Assembly: GCF_963678635.1 (NCBI RefSeq)
Contig: NC_087063.1
Coordinates: 40,188,759 to 40,252,758 of the forward strand
DNA from: Symsagittifera roscoffensis
Lineage: Eukaryota > Xenacoelomorpha > Acoela > Convolutidae
DNA: 64,000 nt
Direction of reading: 5' to 3'
Shown: positions 10,827-21,796 of the stretch, piece after piece
Position numbering within the stretch: position 1 is the first letter of the stretch
Layout: each line of letters begins with the position of its first letter
Notes under the pieces: generated by a model
Told to the model about the DNA's origin: nothing
Seen by the model: only the letters and a program-made list of their open reading frames with translations
The model's database searches: none
Program-made: the position numbers and the translations under genes

Positions 10827-11329
10827 AGTTAAAAACCTGATCGGCTTGCAGTTTCAAAAATGGGATTTAATTTTCAGATTTCCCAGCGAAATAAAAATTT
10901 TACGTATTCATCCAGTTTTCCTAAATTGGGTTATTTAAATAAAAAAATTTCCAATAATGAATTGTTCTAGAAATTCAAAGAGCTTAAGAGCATCTATTTT
11001 TTTCTGTTTACTTGCGTTGATTGTCTCTTTTCCAACTGTCTGTATGTTTTTATTTTTCAGTTGTTCTTATTAGCCCGTTGTTTGGTGCTGGTCCGGTATG
11101 TTCTCCGAACTCAAGGAACGTTGCGACCTCTGTCGGCCGAATTTAGAAATCTATTGGGGTCAAGTTTGGTCCGTTTGGCGACAGTTAAATAAGTGTAACG
11201 CGTGTGAGGAGCAGGGCAGAAAGGACTTTGGGTCTATTCTTTTCATATAAATATTTAAGTAGGGGCTGTATCCTGATCTTATTTGGAAGAGGGTGTGCCT
11301 AGTCGAGCGTGGGAGGGTCTGTTCAGTTT
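10827..11329. other. No gene seen
   Basis: AT-rich sequence without supported frames. It separates the unknown gene from the 5' truncation point of the LINE. Confidence 0.4.
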
Positions 11330-13735
11330 TCGAAACTTCTGGGACTTTAATCTTTCTTCAATTGACTGGTCCATTCAAACCTCAGAACCGCTCCATCAAT
11401 GTATACTTGACAAAATAGATAAATTAAGCTTAACTCAAACTGTTCATTTCAAAACAACGAACGCTAATATACTTGACTTAGTCCTTGTTAGCAACCAAAT
11501 TGAAATAATCGACACCCTACCACTCGACGCATTTACTGCACCAAAATCTGATCACAAACCTATTAACTCAATAATCCGCATAAAGGAACTCGAGAAAAAC
11601 TCCACATATAGTAAAACCAGTTTCTATAGCTATTGCAAAGCTGACTTCCACGGTTTAAACGAGGCGTTTTCAATCAATACCTTCTCACCTTACTGCTGGT
11701 CAAATGTTACAAAAATATTCGAACTTTGGTACGAATGGATTCATAGCTTTCTGCCAAAATTCATCCCGCTTAGAACTCAACATAGACAAACTCTTCCTCC
11801 GTGGATAACTCCTGAGACGTCAAATTCAATGAAACGTCTGTCAACATTACGCAAACAAAAAGGTTCACAATGTGCCTCGGTGATTGCAATGAATGAAAAG
11901 GTACAAACCGCCGCAGAGAATAACAGAAGCGAATACGAACAACATCTGTCTAACTCGCGTGATACTAAAGCCCTGTTTAAATACTATGGAAAGTTCCGTA
12001 ACTCAGAACTACCTGCCGTCATGAAACTTGATAATTCAGTTGCGAAAACCTTGCCAGAACAAGCTAATCTATTCGCCAAGTTTTTTAACTCAGCATTTTT
12101 AATCTCTTCTCAACCATCCTGTCTTGAAAAACAAGAGCACTCAGTTAAACAAATAATTCATAATATAGAACCAGGCAGGAATCTGATTGCCAAACTGTGT
12201 AATGATCTAGATCTAAGTAAGTCGAGAGGTCCCAATCTACTACCTCCTGTTTTATTTAAGCGTTGTAGTGAATCTTAACGCCCTCTCTCTACCATATCAT
12301 ATATAAAGCACTCCAGACCTGTTGTTTCCCTGATCAATGGAAACACTCTATTGTCAGCCCAATATTCAAAAAGAAAGGAAGCAAGGCCTCGATAAGTAAC
12401 TACAGACCAATATCACTACTTAATATTGCCACCAAAATCTTCGAAAAAGTTCTTTTCATCGATCTATATAAACATCTAGAACCTATGTTGCACAACAACC
12501 AATTCGGATTTCGCGCGAAAAGGTCAGGGATCATCCAAATGCTGCTCTATCTTGATACCATATATTCAGCTATAAGCAAAAATGAAGAAGTAGACGTAAT
12601 ATATACCGATTTCGAGAAAGCTTTTGACAAAGTAGATCACGGTATTCTGATTGATAAGCTCTACTCGCTGGGAATCAGAGGCAAAATTTTAAAACTAATT
12701 TATAACTACCTGACAAATAGAACACAATGTGTCAAAATCAAAGACTGTCGGTCCCAATCATTCTATGTCACAAGCGGTGTTCCTCAAGGATCAATCCTCG
12801 GGCCATTGTTTTTTCTTGTCATGATTAACGACCTATCAAGTGTATGTAAACATTCCACCAGCTTTCTATACGCAGACGACGCAAAGTTCTTACGAATTGG
12901 TACACTTAACGCAGATTTTCAGAAAGACCTAAGTAACATCTTTACGTGGACTCAACAAAACCAGATTGCGTTCAATGCGTCAAAAGGCACTCACCTACCG
13001 GTTAAACGTACCACAAGTAGCGACTTCTACTTCGACTCAATTTTAATTAAGAAAGTCTCAGAGGAAAAAGACCTAGGAATAATTGTAAAATCGGATCTAG
13101 GGTGGACATCGCATATTAAACTTAGAAGAGGAAAAGCCCTCAGCACTCTATGCATGCTGAAGCGCAACCCACTGCCTCTTAATACCAAGACCAAACTTAA
13201 TCTGTTCAAATCCATGGTAATTCCAGTTTTGCTATACGGCTCAGCGTGCTATCAATTGAACGTCGAAGAAATGAAACTCTTAGAAGGTGTTCAACGCAAT
13301 GCATGCAAATGGATTGCAACAGATCCTAATTACAAAACGTCGCGTCAGCGTCTAGGAATACTGCCTTTACCCATGTACATTCAGCTCAATAATTTACTTC
13401 TACTATCTAAAATCCTCAATAATCACTACGACTTCAATTTTTCTGACCGTTTTCCGCCAAAAAATGACCTAGCTAATACAAGATCTCGTTTATTTGAATG
13501 TACACGCCCTGCAAAAATTTGTTTGCGAAAAAAAATTTCTGGTTTCATGCAAAGAGGCTGGCTAATTTGGTTCCTCAAAAAGTGGACTTTACCAACACGA
13601 TAGGACTCAAAGAACGGTTGCTGCAATGGATGTGGGAGCATTTCGAGAAAAGATTCGATGACTCCAACCCCTGTAGCTGGAAAATTCTGTGCGACTGTAC
13701 CCGAAACAATTGCAGAAATATGTCTAACTAACTTA
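11330..13735 (+). pseudogene. 5'-truncated LINE (jockey/CR1-like): endonuclease end, RT, C-terminal domain
   Basis: Open frame 11283-12278 contains the last part of an apurinic-type endonuclease (DFNLSSIDWS, then ILDLVLVSNQ and SDHKPI) and the linker to RT. A one-base frame change near 12272 leads to 12485-13603 with RT blocks EKAFDKVDHGILIDKL, SGVPQGSILGPLFF and the catalytic FLYADDAKF. A second frameshift at an A-run near 13530 leads to the C terminus (13731), which closes on NPCSWKILCDCTRNNCR. The N-terminal endonuclease half is missing. Only two frameshifts mean moderate age. Its C-terminal Cys motif is shared with the LINE fragments at 5991 and 8221. Confidence 0.88.
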
Positions 13736-13789
13736 ACTGAAACTGTGGGGAAACCCCTTACGTACGCTAAATTCATATTATTATTTTTA

Positions 13790-16610
13790 TGAACGCTTTT
13801 AGTTGGTTAAAATCCTTAAAAGAGTCACACACATTTGCTTCTAGTAAAATTAGTTCACGTTCCGCTTTATAAGAGTTTAAGATGTTCTCGCGTTGCTGAT
13901 GGGCGGTCAAGGGTACGCAATATGTATGCTAAAAATAGAAAGGGCTTATTGGCAAGTAAGTCCTGAGAACAAATTTTGAGGCTAGGAGTTTGTGGTGATT
14001 TTTGATGTTAAGTTATTTGCACTCGGTATGCAGGTGGTGAATGGGGCTCATCTTTGTACACTATTTGCATTTTACTTATGGACGTATCACTCGCAGCGTG
14101 AGACCAAGCTGGACAGGCGTAGTCCAGGATTGGTTGATAAATTTATAAAATTAGTTTAGGTCTCTTTTGATTGACCCCGGTTTCATACATTCAGCGCCTT
14201 CAGAACCAATATCCTGCTCATGGCTCTGCTTTCTGTGCGTTTGCAGTGTTCGATAAAATTTAGGGAATGGTCAAAAAAGACACCAAGAATATTAAGATGC
14301 TTTACGAGCGGCAAAAATGTTTAATACTTTGTATAATTGGGGTCAGAGGTAAACTCTTCAATATGCGAGGTAAACGACAGAGGAGCCCTTTGTAGTGGAA
14401 ATTTCGAGTGATCTACTTGTTAAAAAAAAGCCGTGCAGTCTGTTAAGATAATTACTTGAAGTGTCAGAGGCATCTTTTTATGTTGCGTGATTGGACGAAT
14501 AGGTGAAAATTATCGGCATAAGACTGAAGGTTGACTTCTGGGGGGGGGGGGGGGGGGGCTGAGTTGGTTGCAGCATGCGCGTAAAAAGTAAAGAGTGAGC
14601 CAGAGAATATAACCTGGGGGAAGGCTGTACCTTCGATCCTGGATGAAGACTAGGCGCATCTAAATTGCGCTTGTCTTTCTTTCAGGTACTTTGCAAGCCA
14701 TTTAGTTAAGCTATCTGGCACAGTGATGCCATGAATGGGTTCCATTAATGTGCGATGGCAGACCATGTCAAATGATTTGGATAGATCTAAGGTGGCCAGC
14801 AGTTCTTTCAGGTAGTCGTTTTCGATTAAAACTTAAAATTAAGTTTTGATAAAGCCTGAGTGGAGTGGACTATTCGAAATCCGTGCTATTGGTCAGCTTT
14901 AGGGAGAATCTTTGTAAGAGTAGGTTAGGTCAGAAATTCTAAAATCTCTTTGCTGGGCGTAAAATTGTGACTGAGAGGTAAGATTCCGATAGTTTAGTGT
15001 CTTCGGTTAGTTCTGGTAGAGAGACTGCTTATGAGTTCTTCCAAATTATAGAAGGTAAAAAGTTTGTGTTAAAAAATGGATGGCCTTTTGTCCCTCATGT
15101 TTGCAGTGTACCGTGAAAGGCCTTCTGGGAAAAACGCTTTTGATGATTTCGCTGCTTTGATTGCCTCTTCTGTGTCACAGGGGGGAAAAGTCATCGGATC
15201 TCTAGGCGATCTCAGTATTTTTTTTTGATTTCTGGCTATTGTTTGCTAGATTTATGGTTCCGAGTTTCGTGTATTGAGCGTTGAAAGCTTTTGCTATTTG
15301 TTTAACCTCTGATAAGTTTTCCCATTAAAAGAGATTGCATGAGATCCTGCAACAGATTTAATTCCATTTAAGTAACGAGCCATTTTACAGAACTTTTGTA
15401 CGGCTTGTGGTGATTAACCTTGTCATTTCTCTTTTTCTTTTTATCATGAAGTTTTTTAAAATTGGGTTTGAGGGGTTCTCTACTTTCATTCTCTCGCACT
15501 CCTGTGCTTGTTTCGACTGATAAAGCAGGTGTAACAAAACGATTAAGTCCTGTCGGAATATTGCACCGGACCACCTTTAGAATTGTTTCGTAAATGTTTT
15601 CGGCGACGTTGACTTCTTTCATATAAACAATTTTAAAGAGATTCTTATTTTCTTCAGTGAACTCTTCTCAGTTTGCTTTGATAAAATTTAAGAAAGTTTT
15701 GGCAGTAAAAGGAATGTCCTCCGTTAGAGGGAAACTTATTTAATTAGGTAGATAGTAGGACGATGGTGCTTAAGATAGGACAAGGAGCTTGAGTGCTGAA
15801 CGGTAAACGAGTTTGAGTGTGATCGCTCAAAGTGGGTGAAATCAGAGTCAGTAATTCCTCCGCCTGAAAGACGCCTCTATCATCCTCCGCTATACGAGGA
15901 GCTGATAAATAGAAGCCTTATAATCTTTTGGGAAGCTACTGTGAAAATTTGCGAAACGGAGGCTTTGGTTGTTAGCCATAATGTTGAAAAACTGCTCCTC
16001 CATAGTCCAGTCTTTCACTCTTTGCAACTCTTCGCGGAGAAGTGAGTTGTCTACGGCCGTGAGTAGTCACTTTCCCCTCTAGGGTGGTACTTTCTGATCA
16101 TAGTTTAATTTGGGCCTAGCGAGGGCGTGCGGTTTTTTTTTCAGTAAGTTTAGTCTCTTGAAAAACTGCGATATGGATCCGGTATTCACACAAGTGCAAC
16201 AGTTTCTGGTGCTTTGAGTGATATTTAATTACAGTTCAGTTGCGGAAATTTTAGACTTTTTTGTAGATTGGGATTGGTTACCGGGAAGATTTGGTAAGGG
16301 CGGGTTAATAGAAGAAGAATGCGCTGTTTTGTTTTGAGGAGTAGTGTTTGGCTCGTTCGGGGGCTTTGTTACTCGGGTGGCGAGATTAGTTATCTTAGTC
16401 TTTTTTTTCTTAGTCTTTTTTTTCATCGGCTTCTGGGGGGCAGGATATTTTTGTCCGTACAAGTAGGGCAGTATAAGTTTCTATGATGTTGTTTGAGGTT
16501 TGCGATTCCAGTCCATTTTAGGTGGATCCTTCCGCAAATGTGAAACCATACATTTGCCTGAATGCGGCAGGTATTTAAAATGCAAGGATGGCAGAAATAG
16601 GATAGTGGGT
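13790..16610 (-). pseudogene. Decayed, nearly full-length LINE on the - strand
   Basis: Reading down the - strand: a PHD-like Cys/His domain at about 16610-16470 (CHPC ... HICGRIHLKWTGI ... YCPTC), a Lys/Pro/Thr-rich linker (16462-16229), an endonuclease start with the catalytic-Glu motif FQETKLTE (about 16170-16130), an endonuclease-RT linker (15622-15368), RT blocks at about 14830-14540 (ATLDLSKSFDMVCHRTLMEP, KWLAKYLKERQAQFRC), and a thumb segment LDYACPAWSHA near 14110-14090. Every block sits in a different frame with stops, so the element is old and dead. The catalytic YADD is represented by SYADNFHLF (about 14520). Confidence 0.7.
14540..14558. repeat. Poly(G) run
   Basis: About nineteen consecutive G on the + strand inside the - strand LINE remnant, beside its catalytic region. 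It could form a G-quadruplex; its exact length is uncertain because such runs assemble poorly. Confidence 0.6.
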
Positions 16611-17521
16611 TTGGGTTAATGCCGGCACCTAAAAGGAGTATTCATAGACGGAGCAGCCCGGCCGACTTTGAATGTACTGCCACCAAAAACAGTTTGAGCT
16701 TGCTTTCTGCGCTCCCAAACACGGTTGGGGTTTTGGTGCCATTTGCGGCGACTTGGCGCATGTCGGGTCCTCCACGAGAAGGCGGCACGGCACCAGAAGA
16801 ACCTTTCCCTTCTTGAATTTTTTAATTGTTAATACAATCAAATTATTTAATCAATCACATTAAATAATCATATAGCATACATTAGTAAGTTGGTTTTTCG
16901 TCGGTTGATTCATATATAGATTAAACTGCTTTATTAGTTTTCGGTACAAGGGTATTATCTTCTGATCACCCTAGGCGAGGAGAATAGTTTGATTCAGAAT
17001 TTTTTTTATCAGTCCAACCCTTCTATTAAAAAATAATAGATCATATTAACGCCCTTTCAGTTGTGATTCTAGCTGCTATAAAAATGCTGAAAAGAGTTTT
17101 GGGTGTCGATAAAAAATGGTCTGCGCATTTAGGGATTTGAGCCATTTAGGAATTTAAGTTAACTTATTAAGTTAACGCATATAGCCGCATATAATAAAGA
17201 TATATAATTTCAAATGATATGTGAAAAAATACTAGCGTCGGATTTTTTTTGCTCTTTTGCAGAGCAACTGGTCAGTCTCTTTCTTGTTTTTTTGAGCTTC
17301 AACAGTTCCAAGTTTAACGGAGAATCTGATATTATGAGGGTCCAGCGTAAACTCGAATCGACAATTTTATTTATTTTTAAGTAAAGTAACATTCCAGATG
17401 CACATTTTTCTTGATATTTTTCCTGACAAAAAAGTAGATTTAAGTCTGCTAATAGTTTACTTTCGCATCAACGACTTATGACTTTCAATTTTTTTTCTCG
17501 AAGCTTGAGGCTTTTATGAAA
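16611..17521. other. No gene recognised; left flank of the large element
   Basis: Two overlapping frames near 16620-16860 have no motif. The rest is AT-rich and without open frames. The stretch ends at the left copy of the target-site duplication. Confidence 0.4.
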
Positions 17522-17525
17522 GTGT
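17522..17525. repeat. Target-site duplication, left copy (GTGT)
   Basis: GTGT directly abuts the left LTR and recurs at 31164-31167 next to the right LTR. A 4-bp duplication fits integrase-mediated insertion. Setting the LTR ends at TATTACG and CAGAACA on the + strand is what makes both flanks match. Confidence 0.7.
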
Positions 17526-18157
17526 TATTACGCTAGCAATACTATTCACGTCGGACAAAACGCTTGCTAGGAATAAAGGGTCCTTTCTACTTTCTATCTT
17601 AGAAAGTAAATCTAAAATTCGCTGAGAAATATTTTATTAAAAAAAGAAGTTAGTATGAATTTACAGCAAGTTGCCTTTTGACTCAATATTTATTTTTTAC
17701 GGTGAGATTGGAGATATTATTCTCTGAGATTGAATATTATTTTAGAGAAGGATTGGGGTGGTTGAGGAGAGTGGTGGTGGTGGTAGAAGAGAAGTTGTTG
17801 GAATGAATTCCCGTAGTTTTGAGCTTCTATTTATACTCAGATTGGGAAATCACGCCACTTTTCGTATCAAATGAGAAGTTTCTTTTAACTTCGTATTATT
17901 TATTCGTACATTCGTATTTTACGAGAAGAAGGTTTCGTATGCTCGTATTTTACGAGAGGAATCGTTAATATTCGTATTGAATGAGAATAGTCGTTTCAAT
18001 TCTCAATGCTTAAAACGTTATACGAATTATTCCAATAGCATTTCCCTTCCTTTTGCAAGGGAATAAAAGCATATTTCTTTTGGTGGTGGCGGCGGCGTCA
18101 CATTTTGTGAACGCAATAAAATAATTCATGTTTCTGTTTCTATTTGAAATCAGAACA
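17526..18157 (-). repeat. 3' LTR (632 bp)
   Basis: Matches 30533-31163 throughout, with one A-run length difference (7 versus 6 A near 17640) and two substitutions (near 17702 and 18007). On the - strand it starts TGTTCTG and ends CGTAATA. It contains a TATA box, four copies of a 16-bp motif in U3, and AATAAA on the - strand at 17689-17694 as the likely polyadenylation signal in R. Confidence 0.95.
17689..17694 (-). terminator. Polyadenylation signal of the element (3' LTR)
   Basis: AATAAA on the - strand about 135 bp downstream of the LTR TATA box, in the position expected for R. A further AATAAA lies a little downstream, next to the A-run near 17640. Confidence 0.55.
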
Positions 18158-18182
18158 TATCCATCCTCCTATTTGGAGAAGG
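18158..18182 (-). other. Polypurine tract next to the 3' LTR
   Basis: On the - strand the bases just before the LTR start read AAATAGGAGGATGGATA. The stretch is purine-rich and includes GGAGGATGG, as expected for the primer of plus-strand DNA synthesis. It lies in an imperfect hairpin (CTCC...GGAG). Confidence 0.5.
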
Positions 18183-18685
18183 AAAAAACTAAAACTTTCA
18201 TTTTTATTACTTTCACTTGAATAGTGGGGTAATTGTTGATCAATCGAAGCTTTTTCTTTCAATCTCATAAAGTTGGTTCAATAGTTTGTTGGTATTACAG
18301 GTAGCAGATGTTTTTGAACAACTGATACTTTGAGTCAGGCTTGAATGAATATAAACACATCAGTTACATTTATAAATCAAATTAGAGTTTACACAACCAA
18401 GGGATTTAACTATAAAATTAAATACATCAAAATTATCTGTTTCTCAAAAGTTTGAAGGTTAGTTTTATTCCTTAAACATTCTTTTTCCGAAGTCTCCTTT
18501 TCTTCCTGAAGTATGTGAAGTCTGTCCACACGCGTAATAAGGGGAGGACTGGTTCATACAAAGGGGGTATTTTTTTGTGTTTTTTGTTTTTTATAAAAGT
18601 CAAAATTGTTAAAAGGAAATTAATAGCTATACTACATAGCTATATAAAGCGAAAGAATAAATGCTTAAATAAAAGGATAAATTTC
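18183..18685 (-). other. 3' untranslated region of the element
   Basis: About 500 bp between the stop of the second regulatory exon and the polypurine tract. No open frame is supported. In complex retroviruses this position can hold RNA export elements; nothing specific is recognised here. Confidence 0.4.
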
Positions 18686-21600
18686 TTACAATTTTCCTTC
18701 CAACCGGGCTATAAGTTGTTGATTTTTTGTTTTCAAATTGTGGATTTGCTTTTTCAGCTCCCGGATTTGGTGCGTTTCATGGATATGACTGCGCTGAATT
18801 TGCTCAGTATAGTCATCTAACTGGGGGGTTTGTAATTTTGCTGTCAGATACTTTGCTGGGACATATATTTTTTGATATTCAAGAAGGGAATTAGTTATGG
18901 AATACATTTTTTTTATAGGGTGATAAGCTTCTAATTTAAAACGATTGATTAATGGATTCAAAGCATAATTGAGATCCATATCGAAGCCAGGATTGCTTTT
19001 AGAATTAATGTATCGTTCCCTTTCTAACTGAATATGTAATCTAGTGTTTATTTCAGTGGGGTGCAAGGGCTGTCGCCTAATGGTCATTGGACAATGAGAA
19101 GTTGATACCGGCGTATTTGCCGTTAGTATCTTATATGGTTTTACAATCTGGGTCCGTTTTTTAATTTTAGAATTCGAGGGAACCAGGGGTATTTGAAAAT
19201 CAGGGGGTGAAATTTTTAGGGGTGGTGGCTGTGATGCTGTAGTTATTGGGACAGCTGAACTAGTTTGAAGTAGTGGCTCAACGAAGGATCGTGTTGAGGT
19301 CGGTTTTGCAGTGGGTGTTGTAGTAGAAGAAACAGTTGGTTGTTGAGTGAGTGCTGAAATCTGCGAGTCCAGTGGATCGGTTGGTGGCAGGAGTGAGAGA
19401 AGATCTTCAAAATCTCTCAAGTCGTCATCAAGTGTTGTGTTCATAGTTGAATCAGTTGGTATATCCTAGAACAGTAGAATTTTTTATTAGACTGGGTTTG
19501 TTGGGTGATCCAAGTTTTGAGTTCTTCTCTCAAAACTTGTTAATTGGATTTGAGGATACATGCGATCCTGGTTTATTTTATCAATTTCCTCTAAAAGAGG
19601 GGCTTGTATTTTCTGATCACATTCTGGTTCTATTTTTTCAGCTTGCTCATCTTGAGTGAAAATTGAGGTCACTATGGAAGTGAAAAGTATATTGTATGAA
19701 GCGGCAAGTAATACTTTGCCAAAATGTAGTGAGCGGCCGGTGATTTTGTGAATATGCATAGCCTTTATTATGAATACTAGGCAATCTAGTATGAATTTCA
19801 CAAATAGAAAAGAGGCGAAGACTATTCCGCATTTTTCTAAATAGTATTGTACTTTCCCGAATATACGGGTGTATTCGTTTTTCCAAAAGTTTGGAGAGAT
19901 GAGATAGTCCAAATAAATTGTTTGGGAAGAGCCTAGCGGGCTGTATGAGTCTTTGAAGAAAATTTTTTTAGCATTTAGAAAGGACCTGGATACTTTTTGC
20001 AGTATTCCTTTCATCTCTGAATTATCGGAAATCATATTCCAGAATTTTTGCATTTGAGCATAAGTGTAGATTGAAGCGCCTTGGCTAGAGGCTAGAGAAT
20101 GCTTAATCTTTTGAATTATCTCTTTTGGTTTAAAGAGATGTGGTCCTGTAACCCTTGTAATTTGAGGGGTTAATTCAATCCAGGACTTATCATCATCAAC
20201 ATCTAGTTGAAAGAGATTTGAATGTTTGTCGGAGCAGTCTTGTAGATCTGCCGACTGAAAAGTTTGTCGCGTAATTGGATCGACAAATCGAATGTTTTCC
20301 TTATACATAATGGGAATGCGATTATAGCATTCATCCATTAATTGCAAAGGTGAATAAAATTTCGGACAATGGTAGAGCCAGGCAACATTGCCATTGGTCT
20401 CTAAGAACATAGAGCGGTTTTTGGTTAGAATATAGCCAGCCAAACGGGGGCTTTCAAGTGAAAGCATTAAAGTATTTAATATTGAGGAGCGTTCTAGCTC
20501 ACATTGATTTTGCAGAAGGGCTAACTCGGCCGTTCTGAGCATGTAGAAGCTATAAAAAAGAATATAGTCCAATTTGGTACCTATATGAGCTTCGTAGTCA
20601 ATTTGATGACTTGAAAATTGGAGTGGCGGCGAATCATCACTTAATGTGAGAAAAGTAGAATTTGGTTGGCCGGCATTATGAATAGTTCCCGTTTCTGGGG
20701 TTGGTTTAACTTGGATTCCAGTATCCATATTGAAACCGTCAGTGTATGCAATAAAAAGTGAATCATATGAAGTTGGATACACTATTCTGGGATGACCACA
20801 AAGAGATTGCGGTTTATTCAACACCTGTAGCATAAATTTTTGAGAATCCCTTGTATGGGTAGAATGAATAGATGGGCTAGAATCGCCTTTAATTATGTAG
20901 TATGATTCTTCGTTTTGAATCATTTTAGCCGGAAATCTGTTTAAAACAGTGAAAATGCAATTGTTGGGTTCTTCCCAAGTATAAGCAAAAGCGTCTAAGG
21001 ATGTTGTTTCACATCCATTTTCAGACACTGGACAGGGCAAAGGAATGTTTTGCCAATTATTGACTGTTCCATCTTTGAGGTTAACAGTCAGAGTTACATT
21101 TTGCATGTAAGTTTCAAAAGTGTCCAATTTAATCCAAGAACGGCCATCACATTCGTTATGATGTTTGCCGTCAACTTTGCCAGCATGGGCATTAGTTACT
21201 GTTTTAACATTAAATTTGAAAGGAATATTTCCAATACTAGCATAGCCTAGGTTAAGATAACCTCTGTCGGCGGCCAATTTACATTCATTGGCAGATAAGT
21301 GGAGATCAGTAGTGATCATATTTTGTCGAGCGTCAATACCACTCGAATCAAAAGAATCGCAAAACCAACGCATTGATTGGTGTTTGATTCGACACATTGT
21401 CGCATTTACTTTTGTGCGATAATGTCTCTGATATAGAGTAACATAAGCATGGGCTACTTTAATATTTTCTGGTTGGACTTTGCAAGGTGCTACTTTATTT
21501 AGAGAGAACATTTTGTTAGAAGTCATTAGTTGACAATCATAATGAGCAACCCGAAGATTATTTGCAGTATTTGCATATAATTGTTCTTTCGGATCAAATG

Positions 21601-21796
21601 CTGAGGTTTGATTCGAAAGTATCGTTAGAGTTAAAAGACCAACCAAATAAATTTTTTGCAAATTTATTTTTTGGTGGTGAATGATAGTAGAATAATTTTT
21701 AAAAGTACTTACTTTAAGCATTTCCTCGAGAGTGGTTAGAACAGGATCTTGGTCCATTAGTTCACCTTCCTCTATTTCACTATTTGGATTTGTCAT
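18686..21796 (-). CDS. Spliced regulatory protein with leucine zipper (predicted 287 aa; env lies in the intron)
   Basis: Exon 1 is 21796-21713 (28 codons, the start of the env frame) and ends at a perfect donor, GTAAGT. Exon 2 is 19465-18686, preceded by a pyrimidine-containing acceptor (CTGTTCTAG) 21 bp beyond the env stop. Both boundaries are phase 0 and the joined frame stays open to the stop, giving 28 + 259 residues; the intron is 2,247 bp. The product starts acidic (exon 2 continues with DDDLRDFEDLLSLLPP, like an acidic/hydrophobic activation domain), has a Ser/Thr/Pro-rich stretch, a basic patch (NSKIKKRTQIVKPYK, possible nuclear signal) and a C-terminal leucine zipper (Leu every seventh residue over four heptads in RELKKQIHNL...EGKL). 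If unspliced, exon 2 can still start at the ATG at 19444 (252 aa). A transactivator role is inferred; no homologue was identified. Confidence 0.7.
19487..21796 (-). CDS. env: Envelope-like glycoprotein (769 aa)
   Basis: A single open frame in the env position after pol. A 48-residue acidic-then-basic N-terminal leader precedes a hydrophobic segment at residues 49-60 (IYLVGLLTLTIL), which is probably a signal sequence. The long ectodomain holds many Cys and N-x-S/T sites and an aromatic pair resembling other invertebrate retroelement envelopes (CRIKHQSMRWFC; YTWEEPNNC). Two hydrophobic segments follow near residues 658-678 and 695-713, the first a likely membrane anchor, then a cytoplasmic tail. 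The first 28 codons are shared with the spliced regulatory protein, so splicing and env expression exclude each other on a given RNA. No furin-type site was identified with confidence. Such proteins mediate cell entry; function here is inferred from position and topology. Confidence 0.8.
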   Translation of the reverse strand: MTNPNSEIEEGELMDQDPVLTTLEEMLKVSTFKNYSTIIHHQKINLQKIYLVGLLTLTILSNQTSAFDPKEQLYANTANNLRVAHYDCQLMTSNKMFSLNKVAPCKVQPENIKVAHAYVTLYQRHYRTKVNATMCRIKHQSMRWFCDSFDSSGIDARQNMITTDLHLSANECKLAADRGYLNLGYASIGNIPFKFNVKTVTNAHAGKVDGKHHNECDGRSWIKLDTFETYMQNVTLTVNLKDGTVNNWQNIPLPCPVSENGCETTSLDAFAYTWEEPNNCIFTVLNRFPAKMIQNEESYYIIKGDSSPSIHSTHTRDSQKFMLQVLNKPQSLCGHPRIVYPTSYDSLFIAYTDGFNMDTGIQVKPTPETGTIHNAGQPNSTFLTLSDDSPPLQFSSHQIDYEAHIGTKLDYILFYSFYMLRTAELALLQNQCELERSSILNTLMLSLESPRLAGYILTKNRSMFLETNGNVAWLYHCPKFYSPLQLMDECYNRIPIMYKENIRFVDPITRQTFQSADLQDCSDKHSNLFQLDVDDDKSWIELTPQITRVTGPHLFKPKEIIQKIKHSLASSQGASIYTYAQMQKFWNMISDNSEMKGILQKVSRSFLNAKKIFFKDSYSPLGSSQTIYLDYLISPNFWKNEYTRIFGKVQYYLEKCGIVFASFLFVKFILDCLVFIIKAMHIHKITGRSLHFGKVLLAASYNILFTSIVTSIFTQDEQAEKIEPECDQKIQAPLLEEIDKINQDRMYPQIQLTSFERRTQNLDHPTNPV

